Positions 1 to 12,800 of a stretch of 64,000 bases of DNA are shown here, piece after piece. Location of the stretch: positions 21,569,149 through 21,633,148 of the forward strand of contig NC_045146.1 of the NCBI RefSeq assembly GCF_008831285.2, in the 5' to 3' direction. The notes under the pieces are model-generated. The model saw only the letters and a program-made list of their open reading frames with translations, did not search any database and was not told where the DNA came from. The DNA is from Nymphaea colorata (taxonomy: Eukaryota; Streptophyta; Magnoliopsida; Nymphaeales; Nymphaeaceae). Position 1 is the stretch's first letter; each line of letters opens with the position of its first letter. A program made the translations under genes and the position numbers.

Positions 1-3000
1 AATAATATGACATTAGCAATCACTCACTTAAAAATTTTCACCAATAACTTCCTTAAAAACTCTTCATGTGTTCGCCCTTCAAAATTCTTTATGTGTATTT
101 GATGGTACTCTTAAAAACTTTTGGCATGTCATTAATGATTTCTAAGACATTAAAATATAAAATATTAAAAGTTTTAAATATGGGTGGATATTGAACTGAA
201 TATTCGACAGCTATAAAATTGACACAGTCGGACACTATCTGATGACTAAACAGGCCAAACTTGGGCTGCCTGCAAAGTCTTTCAGTTAGCCCAAGGCTAA
301 TTTTGCCGAGGCTTGGGCCGGATGAACCCGATGCTCAACCTTAAGTAAAAAGCGAAAACTCTCGTTCGACCCCTTCTACTCATAAAATACAAAGTTTGTT
401 TTCGATGCTTAGAACGCTTCGGTTACATTTCAATTTGTATATTGGTGGTCTTCTTTGACAATACAGGAAGTTGATGTCATTAACATTTGAAAAGAAACTA
501 AAAGCCTACCAATCCCTAATTCAAACCGTGGTGCGGTAATATATAACTATCACTACTGAAACTCCTCTTTCTTAAGGTATTTAGGTATTTGCTCATTTCT
601 TCTGGGCCATGATATACAAATATCTCCACTGAAAGTCCTCTTTCTTAAGATATTTGGTCATTTTCGACCCATAACAGCTAAGGGGCAATAATATATAACT
701 AACTCTACTTAAACTCGATCTTATTAGGTGAGGTAAACAGCCCTAAATTCCCTGTATTACTTAACATATGCTTGCACATGGGTAGGAAAGAGAACTGATT
801 TCGTACACTTGAACTCGACCTGCCCTATCAGTATTTTAGCTTCACGTCAATCTTCTTCTTTAAAGGTTTGGAAACACAAAATCAACTCAAGAATAGTATT
901 CCCGCATCCGTGAAGTCGGTCTTTTTTTATAAAACTGCCAAATGCAAAGTATATAAAACTTACATTAGGCATTAACTTTCTGTGATAATTTTCCAGGTAC
1001 AAGAGATAGCTGCATCGTTTAAGAGGTAGTGATAAAAGTTGGCATGCATTTAAGACTATCTGTACAATCAAACGCATATTTCAAGTTATTTTGGGTGCGT
1101 GAGAGGTTAACAACCAGTCAACCACCCACGGCCCAGAGAAGAGGTTCGAAAGCCCTAACGTACACCCTCCCAACCCCTTATCTCCCCAAACCCATTCTCC
1201 TTACCTCCAGAAGCGAAGCCAGGATGTTTTTCAGGGGTGGGTCAAACGGTCTATCGAATTTATCCGAGTAGGGTCAAACTAAATCCGAATATAAAAAATA
1301 CATTACCCAACCAAAATTTTTCAATTTTTTTTTTCAAGTAGTTGGCTGAAATCCTACGCTACAGCAGGGCCTGGGTGAGCAATGGGTTGCTTAACAGACC
1401 ACCCCACCTTTAGCAGTCCAATGGAGTAGCACCTATTAGAATTGCGACAGAGACGTGCTGTCAATACGCACTTCACCCTGTTCTTACTTGGACCAGCTAT
1501 GCTATGGCCAATGAGGCACCCACTTTCAAGTTATTCAAAAAATGAAAAATGCATATCTGCAATTAAGGTCAATCTATTGGAATCAAATGAAAATTCTCTA
1601 CAAAAGCTTTAAGATGTCATCTAACCCAAATTTGTAAAGACTTTGTTTTATGAAAATAAAGTCTTTTAATGAGTTTTGAAAACATGATTTCTTTGTTTGG
1701 TTGCCACAAACAAAATGCAGTTTTTACGAATAACTTGGTGGATGTGAGATTTGTGACTCAATTTTACAAAATATGGCTTTGTCAAAAAATGAGCTTTCAA
1801 CATACCCAGTTTTGATGGCACTCAAACATTTTAAGTTTTAGAGTATCATCCAAACAACCCCTTAAATTGTGAGGGGATCATCGCTTATGGAGCATAGCTG
1901 CTACCCTGCTATAAAAACTTGGTGGATGAAAGTTGTCAACTGGTGCAATGGGGTGAGCATGAACTCAACAGATTGTATTCGAATTGAATATACTCTTACT
2001 TTTTTGAATATTAATATACTTGGCTTCAAATAAAAATGCAAAATAGTCATATCTAAATTCAAATCCAAATTCACAATTATGATTTCTATATTCATATCTA
2101 CACCCAAGTCTAAATTTGGAATCAAATCTGGTTCATTTTCAAAATGTAAGAACATTGGATATAGGATATTTATTAAAAACTAAATCTAATTCGAATCTGA
2201 TAGGATATTTATATATATCCAAATCTGAAGTTGAATCCAATCGAATGTCATTTCTTGAATTCAAAACCGATCTGATTTCTTAATCAAACATTAATTTTTT
2301 TTCATATTTGATTATTTCAGAATGGTTTGATTTGATTGGATATCTGATTCAAATAGGATATATTGACATTCTAAAAATTGCGATCAACTACATACGTGGT
2401 TCAGTTTTGATAAGGGAGCACAAGTCTGATGGGTTAGACGACGACCTTGGCGAATGGCTTGGACGCAGGGCGTATGAACACGCAAGTATTAACTTAACTG
2501 TGTCGAGTCTGATTCATATCCGACCCGTTTGATTTCTTAGGTTCCCAACCCATCGAGTCGAGTTGTTGGGCTTCGACACTTTAACACCTAATCCTGGAAT
2601 CTATTTAACGCACGCCTCTGTGTGCCGCGATGTTGCGGTCAAGACTCAGAGAGTGGGTGGTTTCCTTTGCGGCGTAGTTGGCGACAGCTTGTATATCCAC
2701 AACAAAGAGAAAGTTGTGTGCGTGCGCGCATGGTATGCAGTAAAGGAGGAAAAGACATTTTGGTAATTTATTAAAAATAAAAATATATTTTTATTTTTTT
2801 ATATTTTAATTGTCATGTTTATCTTTACAAAAAAAATCAATATAAACTAAATGTACTTTAGTTATTAACCATATTAGTGCAAAAAAATTAGTGGACCAGT
2901 ATGATGTATAACCAGTTTTAAAGGTTATGCCTCCATCAATTTATTAAAAGAAAGATTTACAAGAAAAAAGGCGACCACTTATACATCATTTTGGGAACAT

Positions 3001-6000
3001 ATGAACCGAAGAAATATAAGATTTGTGTTCATTGATTATAAGTCGCTTGATCAATTCGATTGATGGTTCACAAACTCTAGATATTATATTTTTGGTTAGA
3101 TTGCAACACAATGCGATATGTGCGAATCTTTAAATATTCTCTGTGTGTGAGTGTTTAAGAGAAAAGTTGAGCCGTCTTGTTTTGAAACTTCTTTTTTAGA
3201 CATTTTCCTGTCATGTAATCCACCACCATTAAAGTAAAGAGAATGATTGTCAACAGTTCCTCGATCCTGAGACGGAAAACGGATATATATATATATATAT
3301 ATGGTGTGCCTACCACTAAGTTGGCATGACATTTTTTATTAATATATATGTAGCTTAATAATTAAATACATTAAGTCACCAGTCTTGATTAAACCTAATT
3401 TTGATTCTTTAGAGGAAGTCACATGGATACTGGAATAGATATGGATACGATAAAGTGGCATGAGAACACTGTAAATTAAATGTATGATTAGAATCACGAT
3501 AATAAAACACAAAAAATCATTCTTTTTTTTTTTAAGGTGAAATGATTCAATGTGTTTGGAATAGGGTTTAGCCCAGATCCAATCCAAAACATGTGATGAC
3601 ATGTTTGACTACCTGTATCGGAGTGGTGACTTAGGGCAAATTGTTGGATCTTTAAAATCGATTACGTGCAGAAAACAGGGCTTAGGTTCATGAACAAATA
3701 TCGGAGAGAATTAGTCAATAAATAATTGAAAAAGTCGCACAAAGAATGCTAAAAATCTTCACCTAACTCCATGATTTATGGAACCAAATCCGGATTTGGC
3801 AAGGTTATGAGATCCGGACAATGTACAGCAGGACTTCGATGAAGGACAAAATTATAGTCCTTAATGAGGTTTTGATAAAATAAATGTCTCCTTGCATAAA
3901 TTTGGAGTGACAACTCTGTCTGTGATATCGAACATATTAATACTAGCATATGGTTTACAAGCTAGCCCAATTCCTGCTGCTTTTCAAAGGAATACTTCAT
4001 CCTACCCTACCACTTGATTGAAAGCGAAAGTGCCCACTTCTAGTACTTTCAATTTGCACAATTTAACAGAAAGTTCAAACAAACATCTAATATTTTATGT
4101 TGGAAGCCTTTTTTTTTTTTTTTTCAGATTTCAATCACGTCTAACAGTTTTCTAGAGAATCATTTTTTAGAAGTTAGAGGGACGCGGGAGAACTTGTTGG
4201 TACTATTGCCGGACAACTTGGCTTAGACATGATAAATGCTAAGTCGCTAAACTCTTTTATTTTTGCATCGAGTCGGGTGTGCACCGGACATGGGTGGGGC
4301 TCCAACTCACACTCAAGACCAGTTAAAATGTCATATTACTAAATTACTTATATAATATATGTTGTTCTGATATTTTTCTATGCGATACAATTATTCAAGT
4401 ATGTTATATACATTAATAACTAAATTGTAATATTATAATAATACATACATGTTTATTCTGCTATATATATAATAAATTAAAACTAATAATAATAATAAAA
4501 TACCATCACTGCACCGCCGTACCTACATTTTTGGGATGTGCCGCTTCGGCATTGGCACCGCACCCCGCACTCATGTGACATAGTTGACATGTTAATCAGT
4601 GCTGGATGCTTTCTCTCTAATCATGCCCTTAAGTGGAAGTGGGGTAGGAAGTCCTATGACATGTCAGGTAAGAGCATTTGTTTTATAAACGCTTCTCATT
4701 TAAGAAAACATGCGTTGATTAAATTCAATTTTTGTTTGTTAGAACTAAGAGTAACATTCATAATCGCATCATGTTTCCCGAAATATGAACGCTAATGAAT
4801 TTTTAGAGTATGTTATGAATATGTGATTTTTTTTTTCATCAAATGTTTTTTTTAGTGGTGTCTATGGTTCTCATGTTATTTTATAACAAAAGAAATGTGA
4901 ACATATCAGTCACCCATCTTGGGTTTGTCTGAAAATTACCTTTTTAAAGAAGCCGTCGGAACAAATGGTTTTTTTCTTTTTTCCCCTTTTTAATTAAAGT
5001 CACCGTATCTTAACCTTTGTAGATCGAGCCGCTCCTCATTGTTACTCTTCAGTAGGTAAAGCACGGTGCGCTTAAACGTGGGACCCACAAATTCTCCATC
5101 AGAATATTCAAAGGAAATATTGGCCCCGTCGGCAGTCGGTGTCAACGACCGTGCACAATAAAGAGAGCGCGGTGGGGGAAGCCCATGGCTTTCGCAAGAT
5201 GACGAATATGCCCTTGATAGGTAAGATAGAGACGAACCGGAACTCGGCCGTCAGATTCAACCGGTTCGGTAAACGGATTCGGTCGAGTTGCCTTGCTCTG
5301 CATCTCCAAGATCCAAAAAAGGGATGCCAATATGGCAACTGTAAATGGATCGTGACACCGATCGGGTCACATCAGAACTCGATCCGAGTTTGAATATGGT
5401 TCCAAAACCCGAACGGATTTGATTTTGGTTAGTGATCCCGGATCCTGTAAAGAATGGACATGGAAACACAAGTTTACGGTTTACTACAGTTGCAGATCCA
5501 AATCTCAAGCAGGAGGGAGGACAATCGGGTTTTATAATCCCCGTTAATTATATTAAAATGCGACCATTTGGGATAAAGGTTGAATTAACTTGTATGCGAC
5601 ATTTCAATTACTCTTTACAAAGCGGAACTGTCATGTATCTCTTTCTCCCTCGCATCATTTTTTCACACATCAAGTGAAAAAATGACCCTTCTACTGTAAA
5701 AGTGTCGTTGAAGCAGAATGGCCCCCACGAGTCTCGTCGCTCTCATGCGAAGGTTTTTCCTTCGTCCAGAGCGCCTTTATCAGCAGCATCTTGTCACAAG
5801 CATCCCCACACTTTTCCTACCATCCTTCATGCTTCATGTCAGGTTTTCTCTTTGGCCACAAAGCAACAAGGAAAATTTCTATGGAAAGCTGAGACGGTAG
5901 GAATTTTTCAAACACCGTTTCGTATTCCCATGGAAAATGTTCTCATGAAATCTATAAAGGCTGTTCGAACACATTATTATTGTCTTATGAATTCTCTCGG

Positions 6001-8166
6001 CATGCATCACATTCATGAAACATTTGTTTTAGTGTTTTACGAATTTACAGACAGATTCACCAGACAATAATAATGCATGTTGCTGCATAAAACTCATTCC
6101 CCACAATCAGAAGCGAGTTGAATCTTGAAAGGCCATTTTCTTACAATATTCTCATACCATGAAGGATTTGAGTCACTATCTTATTGGAGTCAATTAATTT
6201 GATGAAGAAAAAAAATGTAACTGGCAAATAAGGTGTGACTTTGTAAGGACTTTCTTCAACCCTACCCAGCCTCTACCTCCTTCTCGTTGCTGGATCTGGT
6301 TATTGCTTAGTGTGGGTCGGGTTGGATCAATACACCATATCCATCCACCGCCAGCATGAAAACGATAGTTCACCGTGTAATTTATTCGCTTGCTTCTTCC
6401 CATTAATAGGGACCTCTTATTTGCCATTGGATTGACATTTCATCTTCTTCACATGTTAAAGCAACTGGTTGCTCAACAAGAAGCAGACCATTGTTGTCCA
6501 AGCATTATGAATACATATTATATGGAATCAATCTTCATTAACAAATATGTTTATTTTTCCATGAAAATAAAAATAAAAGTCACCCTGTTGTTGGTAGGTC
6601 TAGAAAATAACCAGGCTATGTGTTCAACTAGAAAGTGTTCTAGTCCAAACGTCCTACATTTGGGCTATGTTTGAAAATCTCAAAACCATATCCTAACCAT
6701 TTATATTGGCAAGTATGACACTTATGATGCAGGTGGCATGAGAAAAATGTGAAGGGCATCAAGCATTTGATCAACTTTCAATGTGGTCCGCAAAAAAGTT
6801 ATGAGGAGTCATTCTAATGTAACAAAATATAAATCTTTGCATTGTTAAGCATCATGAGACTTCCATGCTCACCCTTGTCACAAAATTAAAACTGGACGTC
6901 GGGTCGGATACCTGCTGGGTTTTGAGGCACCTGCCTGACGGTTCGAATATAAGATTATAATAAATATATAATATAAAATTATATTTAATATGTTCTATTC
7001 AAATTCTCAATATAAATATCATATTTATAAATGTAAATATTTTATATTAAAATTAGGTTGAGCGGGGTCAAAACCTGAACTTTGGTGGTCACGCCTGAGC
7101 TTCAAACCCGTCCGAGTCTGACTTCGAACCGGATGGGTTGGATCGGTCCTTAATTTCAACTTAGTCCATCCCATTGGCTGCCCCTTCTTCAATCGCCGCC
7201 GACTGGTTGTGGTCGCCAACTCCCCACCACCATGGAGTTTGGTCCCACGCGCAAACCCACAATATCGTGCTCCACCCAGCGTTTTCGACCATCGATCTTG
7301 AAAAATCGACGTCCGCACCGGTTCCACCAAATCGGATCCAGATTTTGCTCCCCATCTGCTCCAACCCTATGAAACGCTTCGCCGCCTCGTTCGAAAGCGC
7401 GGACCAGACCTGAGGTTCATTCCGACTCGTAGTAAAAAAAAAATCGGTTCGTCTTTTCACAAATCGAGTAACGCGTATCGCAATTGCAGCAGACTTGGCT
7501 GCAAAGATTGCAACTGCATTGTGATTCTTCAAGTCTTCGGATTCAAGTCCTGTTTAACTGACTGATATGGTACCGATCAAATTTAAATTATAAATTTAAA
7601 AGTCATGTTACTCATCCAATCTCATCTCTATCTTTCTTTTTTTTTTCTTTTTTTTTTTTTTTTTGCAAACTACCAAGAAAAGGAAGTAAATAGTTCAGAG
7701 AATTGAATATAACCCGGTATAGCCAAAAGCAAAATAAACTGCTGAAAGTCTCGCCGGAGACGAGATGGAAAGAGTTCACCTCCAGAACCCGATTCAGGCA
7801 ATTACGAGTCGGATCCCGGGATTTCCGATTCCGAGTGTCGCTGGACTGGGTTCGCCTTGGTCCGAAGACGAAGACCGGGACCTCTTGTCGGTGCAAAAAG
7901 AAAAGAAACGGAGACAGGTGGACTGACTGCAGGCCGTCAAGCAGGCTCATCCCGAGTCTCTCGCTCCTCTCTTCTTTTTATTGTCTTCTTTCCCTTGGTT
8001 TGTTTCTTTTTTCGTATCCGCTTCTCCGTTTGGTGATGGTTGTGGGAAGAAGACCGATAATCGTCTCCGGGTGAATTTCTTTGGGGGCTTTTCTTGCGAG
8101 TCGATGAAATTGTTCTTCCAATTTTGAGAACAGCTTAATTTGGGAAGTGGAATCACGAACGCGGTC
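1..8166. other. Gene-free AT-rich intergenic region
   Basis: No reading frame here has a recognisable domain or credible exon structure. The stretch is AT-rich with patches of higher GC (about 5110-5330 and 7060-7420) that contain overlapping open frames on both strands, none resembling a known protein. Landmarks are a short AT microsatellite near 3282-3302, a 9-bp-stem hairpin around 1636-1666, a segment ending in a hAT/MITE-like CCAAACAACCCC near 1852-1863, a possible transposon end at 4573-4583, and a poly-T tract at 7627-7664. The last few hundred bases must hold the promoter and leader of the TPR gene. The region is best read as decayed transposon and spacer DNA. Confidence 0.6.
7627..7664. 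repeat. Poly-T tract
   Basis: A nearly pure T run interrupted by single C bases, about 500 bp upstream of the TPR gene. It may be the poly-A tail scar of an inverted retroposon or a nucleosome-excluding promoter element; the sequence does not decide between these. Confidence 0.7.
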
Positions 8167-9892
8167 ATGAATTCGAACGCCAGAAGAATGAACGGTGGCG
8201 GTGCTCCAATTGGAGGAGGTGGATCTGCTGCGTCTCTGAAAATTTCGAGTTCGATTTCGGTCTCCCAAGTCGGCAATCTTCCAGGCCGTTGAACGACCAG
8301 AAGACGCAGTACTCATCATCATCATCATCATCTTATTCTTCATTTTCTTATTCCGGAAATCCACCCGCTTCAGGGCCAAACAAGCCCTCTTGGAGCCACC
8401 AGCCGGCTCCGGCTGCCCGGCCGGCGCAGGTGGGGACGAGGGATGCGGGGATCGGGAACCTTTCGGGGCCGACGTCGATGGTGGGTGATATCTTCGGCAA
8501 GAGTTGGTTGCAGCAGCCAATCTCTTCTTCGGCTTCGAAGACCGGAGTAGGTCAAGCGGGGATCGTGGGCACCAACCCGAATCTGTTCAGCGATCTCGTT
8601 GGCTCGGCGTTTGGTCAGGGAAAGAGCTCCAACGCCCCTCTGAAGGATTCTGCTCCGAAAGGATCGTTTTCGATGGGGAATTTGGCGGGATCGCTTCCGA
8701 AGTCGAATCCTTTGGGGTCGGCGAATTCGCGATCTTCTGAAAGTCTTGGGAGTTTTGCATCAGAAACCCATCAGTCAACGAATGGCTCATCTTCATTTGC
8801 AGCGAGCGGAAACAGCGATCCCTTTGGTTCTTTAGGAACGGGAAATTGGCGACCGTCCGGTAATTCTGGTTCTGTTCCTATGACGCAGATGAAGAAGAAT
8901 CCTGGCGTTTCGTCCTCTGAGAAATTGGGGGGCGACCCTTTTGCTTCTTTCGCCGATTTTTCCTCCAGGAAGCCACCTTCTGCTTCGCAACAATCTAGTT
9001 CCGCTGCAAGTAATTCAGATCTCGGATCTGGATTTGGGGATTTCCAGGCTGCACCTGCAGCCAACAAACCATCGTCCTTTTCTACCCCAAAGCAGTCCGA
9101 TTCGTTTGGAATTCCAACTCCAGGTACCTACTCGCAGGAACCGGCAGGTAAATCTGGCGGTGGTGATTCATTGGATATGTTGTTCGCATCTGCTTCAGCT
9201 GCTCAAGCTAGCGCTCATCAACCGGCTTCAGAGGTCGATGATTGGGGTTTCAGCTCAGAGTTTGGAGGAAGTGCCGATACGGGTACCACTACTGAGCTTG
9301 AAGGACTTCCACCACCGCCGGCTGGGGTGACAGCTTCCACAGCGAAGTCGAAGGGATTAGAGAACTATAAGCAGGGTCAGTTCGCTGATGCAATCAAATG
9401 GTTGTCATGGGCAATTACGTTGTTAGGGAAATCGGGTGACAATTCATCCAATGAGGAGGTCTTGACTTGCAGAGCTTCTTGTTATAAAGAAGTGGGAGAG
9501 TATAAGAAGGCAATTGCAGATTGTTCCAAGGTACGACATTGCATTGAGTTGCATTGCCTTATTTGATTGAAGTTGAATCTGTTTTCATCACTTTTCGAGT
9601 TTGCTATATTAAAAGTCTTACTGTGTTGTTACAAATGCAGATCCTGGTCTTGAGTATCATGTTCTTAAATTGCAGGTTGTAAACTTAGTGTTGTCTTGTT
9701 TTCAAAATGCAGGTCCTAGATCGGGACAGCAAGAACGTTGCAGTACTAGTGCAGCGAGCGCTTCTGTATGAGAGCACCGAGAAATACAAGCTTGGAGCTG
9801 AGGACTTGAGAATGGTGATGAAAATTGACCCGGGAAATAGAGTGGCAAGGGGTACACTCCATCGGTTGACAAAACTGGCAGACTATTCTTAG
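8167..9892 (+). CDS. TPR-domain protein with disordered, endocytic-motif-rich N-terminus; frameshift in exon 1
   Basis: Two exons: 8167-9530 and 9713-9892, joined by a 182-bp intron with donor AAG|GTACGA and acceptor TGCAG|GTCC; the phase is 0 and the join is seamless. The C-terminal roughly 125 residues form tandem TPR helices (residues such as GLENYKQGQFADAIKW, then CRASCYKEVGEYKKAIADCSK, then VLVQRALLYESTEKYKLGAEDL), a protein-protein interaction scaffold. The rest is Ser/Gly/Pro-rich, probably disordered, with repeated DPFGS, DPFASFADF, GFGDF and DDWGF motifs like those that bind clathrin-adaptor ear domains. The natural start is probably ATG 8167 (MNSNARRMNGGG), but that frame stops at 8290-8292. 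The long frame carries EFDFGL upstream and has no ATG until 8479. One extra A in the AAAA run at 8239-8242 would join the two into about 514 residues. This is either an assembly or sequencing error or a real lesion. Function beyond adaptor or scaffold is inferred; I did not recognise a named orthologue. Confidence 0.85.
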
Positions 9893-12800
9893 CTAGTTTG
9901 TGTTAGCCTGAGAATCGTTGTCCTTTATACCGTCAAAATGTTCTCGTCTTCTTCTGGATTTTGCACTTCATGCTGATACATATATTTTGTTCAATGGGAG
10001 ATGATATGTGATATAGGATACATATTCCTCAAAAGTAGTTTCGAGCTTGTTTTTTTTTCCTTCAAAGACTGTTGGTCGTGTTGTTTAATGTACTGTATCC
10101 GTTTTCTCTTTGTTGGTCCCGTTGCTTCTTAGAGTTGATTTTGAAGATTTCTTAGGTGATTGGTTTACATTCAGCATTCAACAAATTGTGAATCCCATCG
10201 ATGTTATGCCATTCTATGATATTATTATTATTTTTTTCCACATCTTCTCTCCAGTCTTTTTCTTATGGAAATAGATGCTAACTGCAGGACTAAGGTATGA
10301 AATTGACAATAATCAATTATTAAAACATTCTTCTGGTGAAATACTCTGTTAATTGCAGCTTCTGCGTAACTGTTTTCATCATCGTTCCAAAAGAGGACAT
10401 AGCGCTGGGTGGGAGGGAGAGGTGGTATTTCAGGTCAAGTTTTGTGAATTAGGTTATCATTTCCTGCATGCCCAAACACTCATACTATGAATACAAGTGT
10501 GCTATATTCTAATTTTTTTTATCTCCCCTCACATCATGGCGTGCCAATTTTTCAACATCATTGTTTGATTAATAACGACACGTTTTGAATGTTGTTTAAC
10601 AGTCAAGTCCAGATGCTAATATTCATGGCCTTACACATTGTTTATCATATGTTTTACTAGCATAAAACTCTTACCGTATGAATAATCTGGGGTCTTATGC
10701 TGGTGCATATCATATCAATTTCTGATAAAAAATGGCTGGCTATAAGCATTTCATCTTCGGAGTTGCTGGAGTAGTGCTTGCAGGAAGTTGATAAAAGGAA
10801 ACAAAGATGACAAAAATGGAAACTACTACATAGGATGAAAGAAAGAGAGTAAAATTGGAGAGTGAAAGATTTCAGCAAAAGTGCATATAGGAGAACAGAA
10901 CTGAAAGAAGAAGAAACTGGTTGATATCTAGGACTTGAAAGCAAGATCTCAACAAATATGATGTGAAAGAAAAAGGGCGATAGGAAGGATATGGTTGTAA
11001 TGAAGCTTTGGTTCCCTGCATATCCAACCTCAATGCTCTAGAAGATAAAAGGAAGAGTGCTTCGCCGAAACTTGTTCTCAGTAACCATCATTATTTAGGT
11101 ATTTTATTTATGACAAAAAGTTCTGCCCAAGGCAAAATATTCCAAAAAAACATTGCATTGTAGTGTATAAGTAACATGATCGCCTTCTCCCCATAGGCAA
11201 ACTTTTGAAATAATCATAGATTTTAATGCAGAATAGGGAATTTGAATATCTGATATTGTATTGTTGACAGTGAAAGCGTGCAACTTTGGTGTCCTTGGCT
11301 GTATTTTCTGACTTTAATTCTCCTTTCCTTTTATACTTGTAAGTTATAACTCAGGCTCTGCTTAACTCTGTTAACAAGGGATATTGTAATCCACTGCATT
11401 AACACCAGACATCATATTAAATGTTCTGAAGAACTTGCTTAATATTGACAACGAGCCTTTTTTGAGCTTTGTTACTTGACAGAGGTTGCTTGGCTTGGCT
11501 TATTTGCATATATTAGCTCAAACTAGTGGTCAAGCTTGACTTTCTAAAGCTCGAGTGGAGTTTTATATGCATTGAGCTCAAGTTTGAGTATCTTGGTTCA
11601 GTTGTGCCTCTCCTCCTGATCCAAATTCGCTCCTTTTTACATTGTAACTCTCTCTCTCTCTTTTTCTGTTCACAACCTTCTCTCCAGTTACAATACTCTT
11701 GCATCGAATGTTGAAGGTGCTTTTATCTTTTGTGGGTGATCACTTTTAACATTCAATATTGTTTCAATGTAGTCTAAATAGGAATGTGTTGTGGTTCATG
11801 ACTCGTGTTGAATCCCTAATAATTTTGAAGAAATAGCAGCCGATCTTCTTCTCTCATCTTACTTATCTTACTTGAGAAGCTCCATGTTCTGGGATTACTT
11901 TACTGATATCTATAATCCAATTATTGTTCTGCCTATGTAGACTTTTGCAATTTCATAGTACGTCAATTCTTCCGTAAGGAACAACTAGGAGCTATGGCCA
12001 TGCACATCTGTGATAAGTAGTTCCTGTAACTGGATTATTAGTAGATCGTAGACAGTTGGTTATTTCAACATGGCTAGTTCATTGTATATGTTCTTTTCTC
12101 TGTTCGACTAGTTTGGCTACCCAAAGGAGTGCTATTGACTATTTGATAAGATAATATTTGTTGGAGAAGCTTCAAGTTTCCGTCCATGCGGAGATACTAG
12201 GGCATGATAAACTCTAAAAGGTTAGTAACTACTTTGTCATGGCAAGTGCAATTACACTGCTAATGGATTTGTGGGAAGGTGGTATCATAATATACACTAC
12301 ACTTCCATTTGTGCTACCATTCAGAGCAACCATATGTCAAAACCTCTCAATTGTTTTAGACCTGAGATTTGTGTCAGTTTTGCAAAAACTGGTAAAACTC
12401 TGGCATACAGAGTTCAAAGCATCCCAAACTTGCTAACATTGGTATGCAGACTAGCCAAGACCAGTCCATATATAGCTACAGGTCAGGCTGCCAGTACTCG
12501 CGTTCCTTTTTTTATGTAACTTGCGAGTTTCCATAACCATGCAGGGACGGGTAGAGGCCCTCCTTATGGTTGCATTCCACCCATTTGTTCCACACCCAAA
12601 AGAAAAAGTGATCCGAGAATTCGAAAACAAACATAGAAAATGATAAAAAGGGGACGGCGAGTCTTCCCCTATCTTCGTTTCTATCACAGATACAGAAGTT
12701 GGGAGGCAAATGCCTTTCCCTAGCATATTATTTTTTTGTCGAGTGACATATTCCTGTTATCAATCTAGTGGAGTTTCTATGTTATCCAATAACTCAACAA

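Noticed and set aside
7161-7532. Overlapping open frames on both strands in the GC-rich patch before the TPR gene
   Set aside because: No conserved domain; several frames open at once indicates composition bias rather than coding.
8289-9566. A 425-codon frame beginning at 8289 and running to 9566
   Set aside because: Its first codon is TTG, not ATG, and its last 12 codons run into the intron. The supported model starts at 8167 with a frameshift and splices at 9530/9713.
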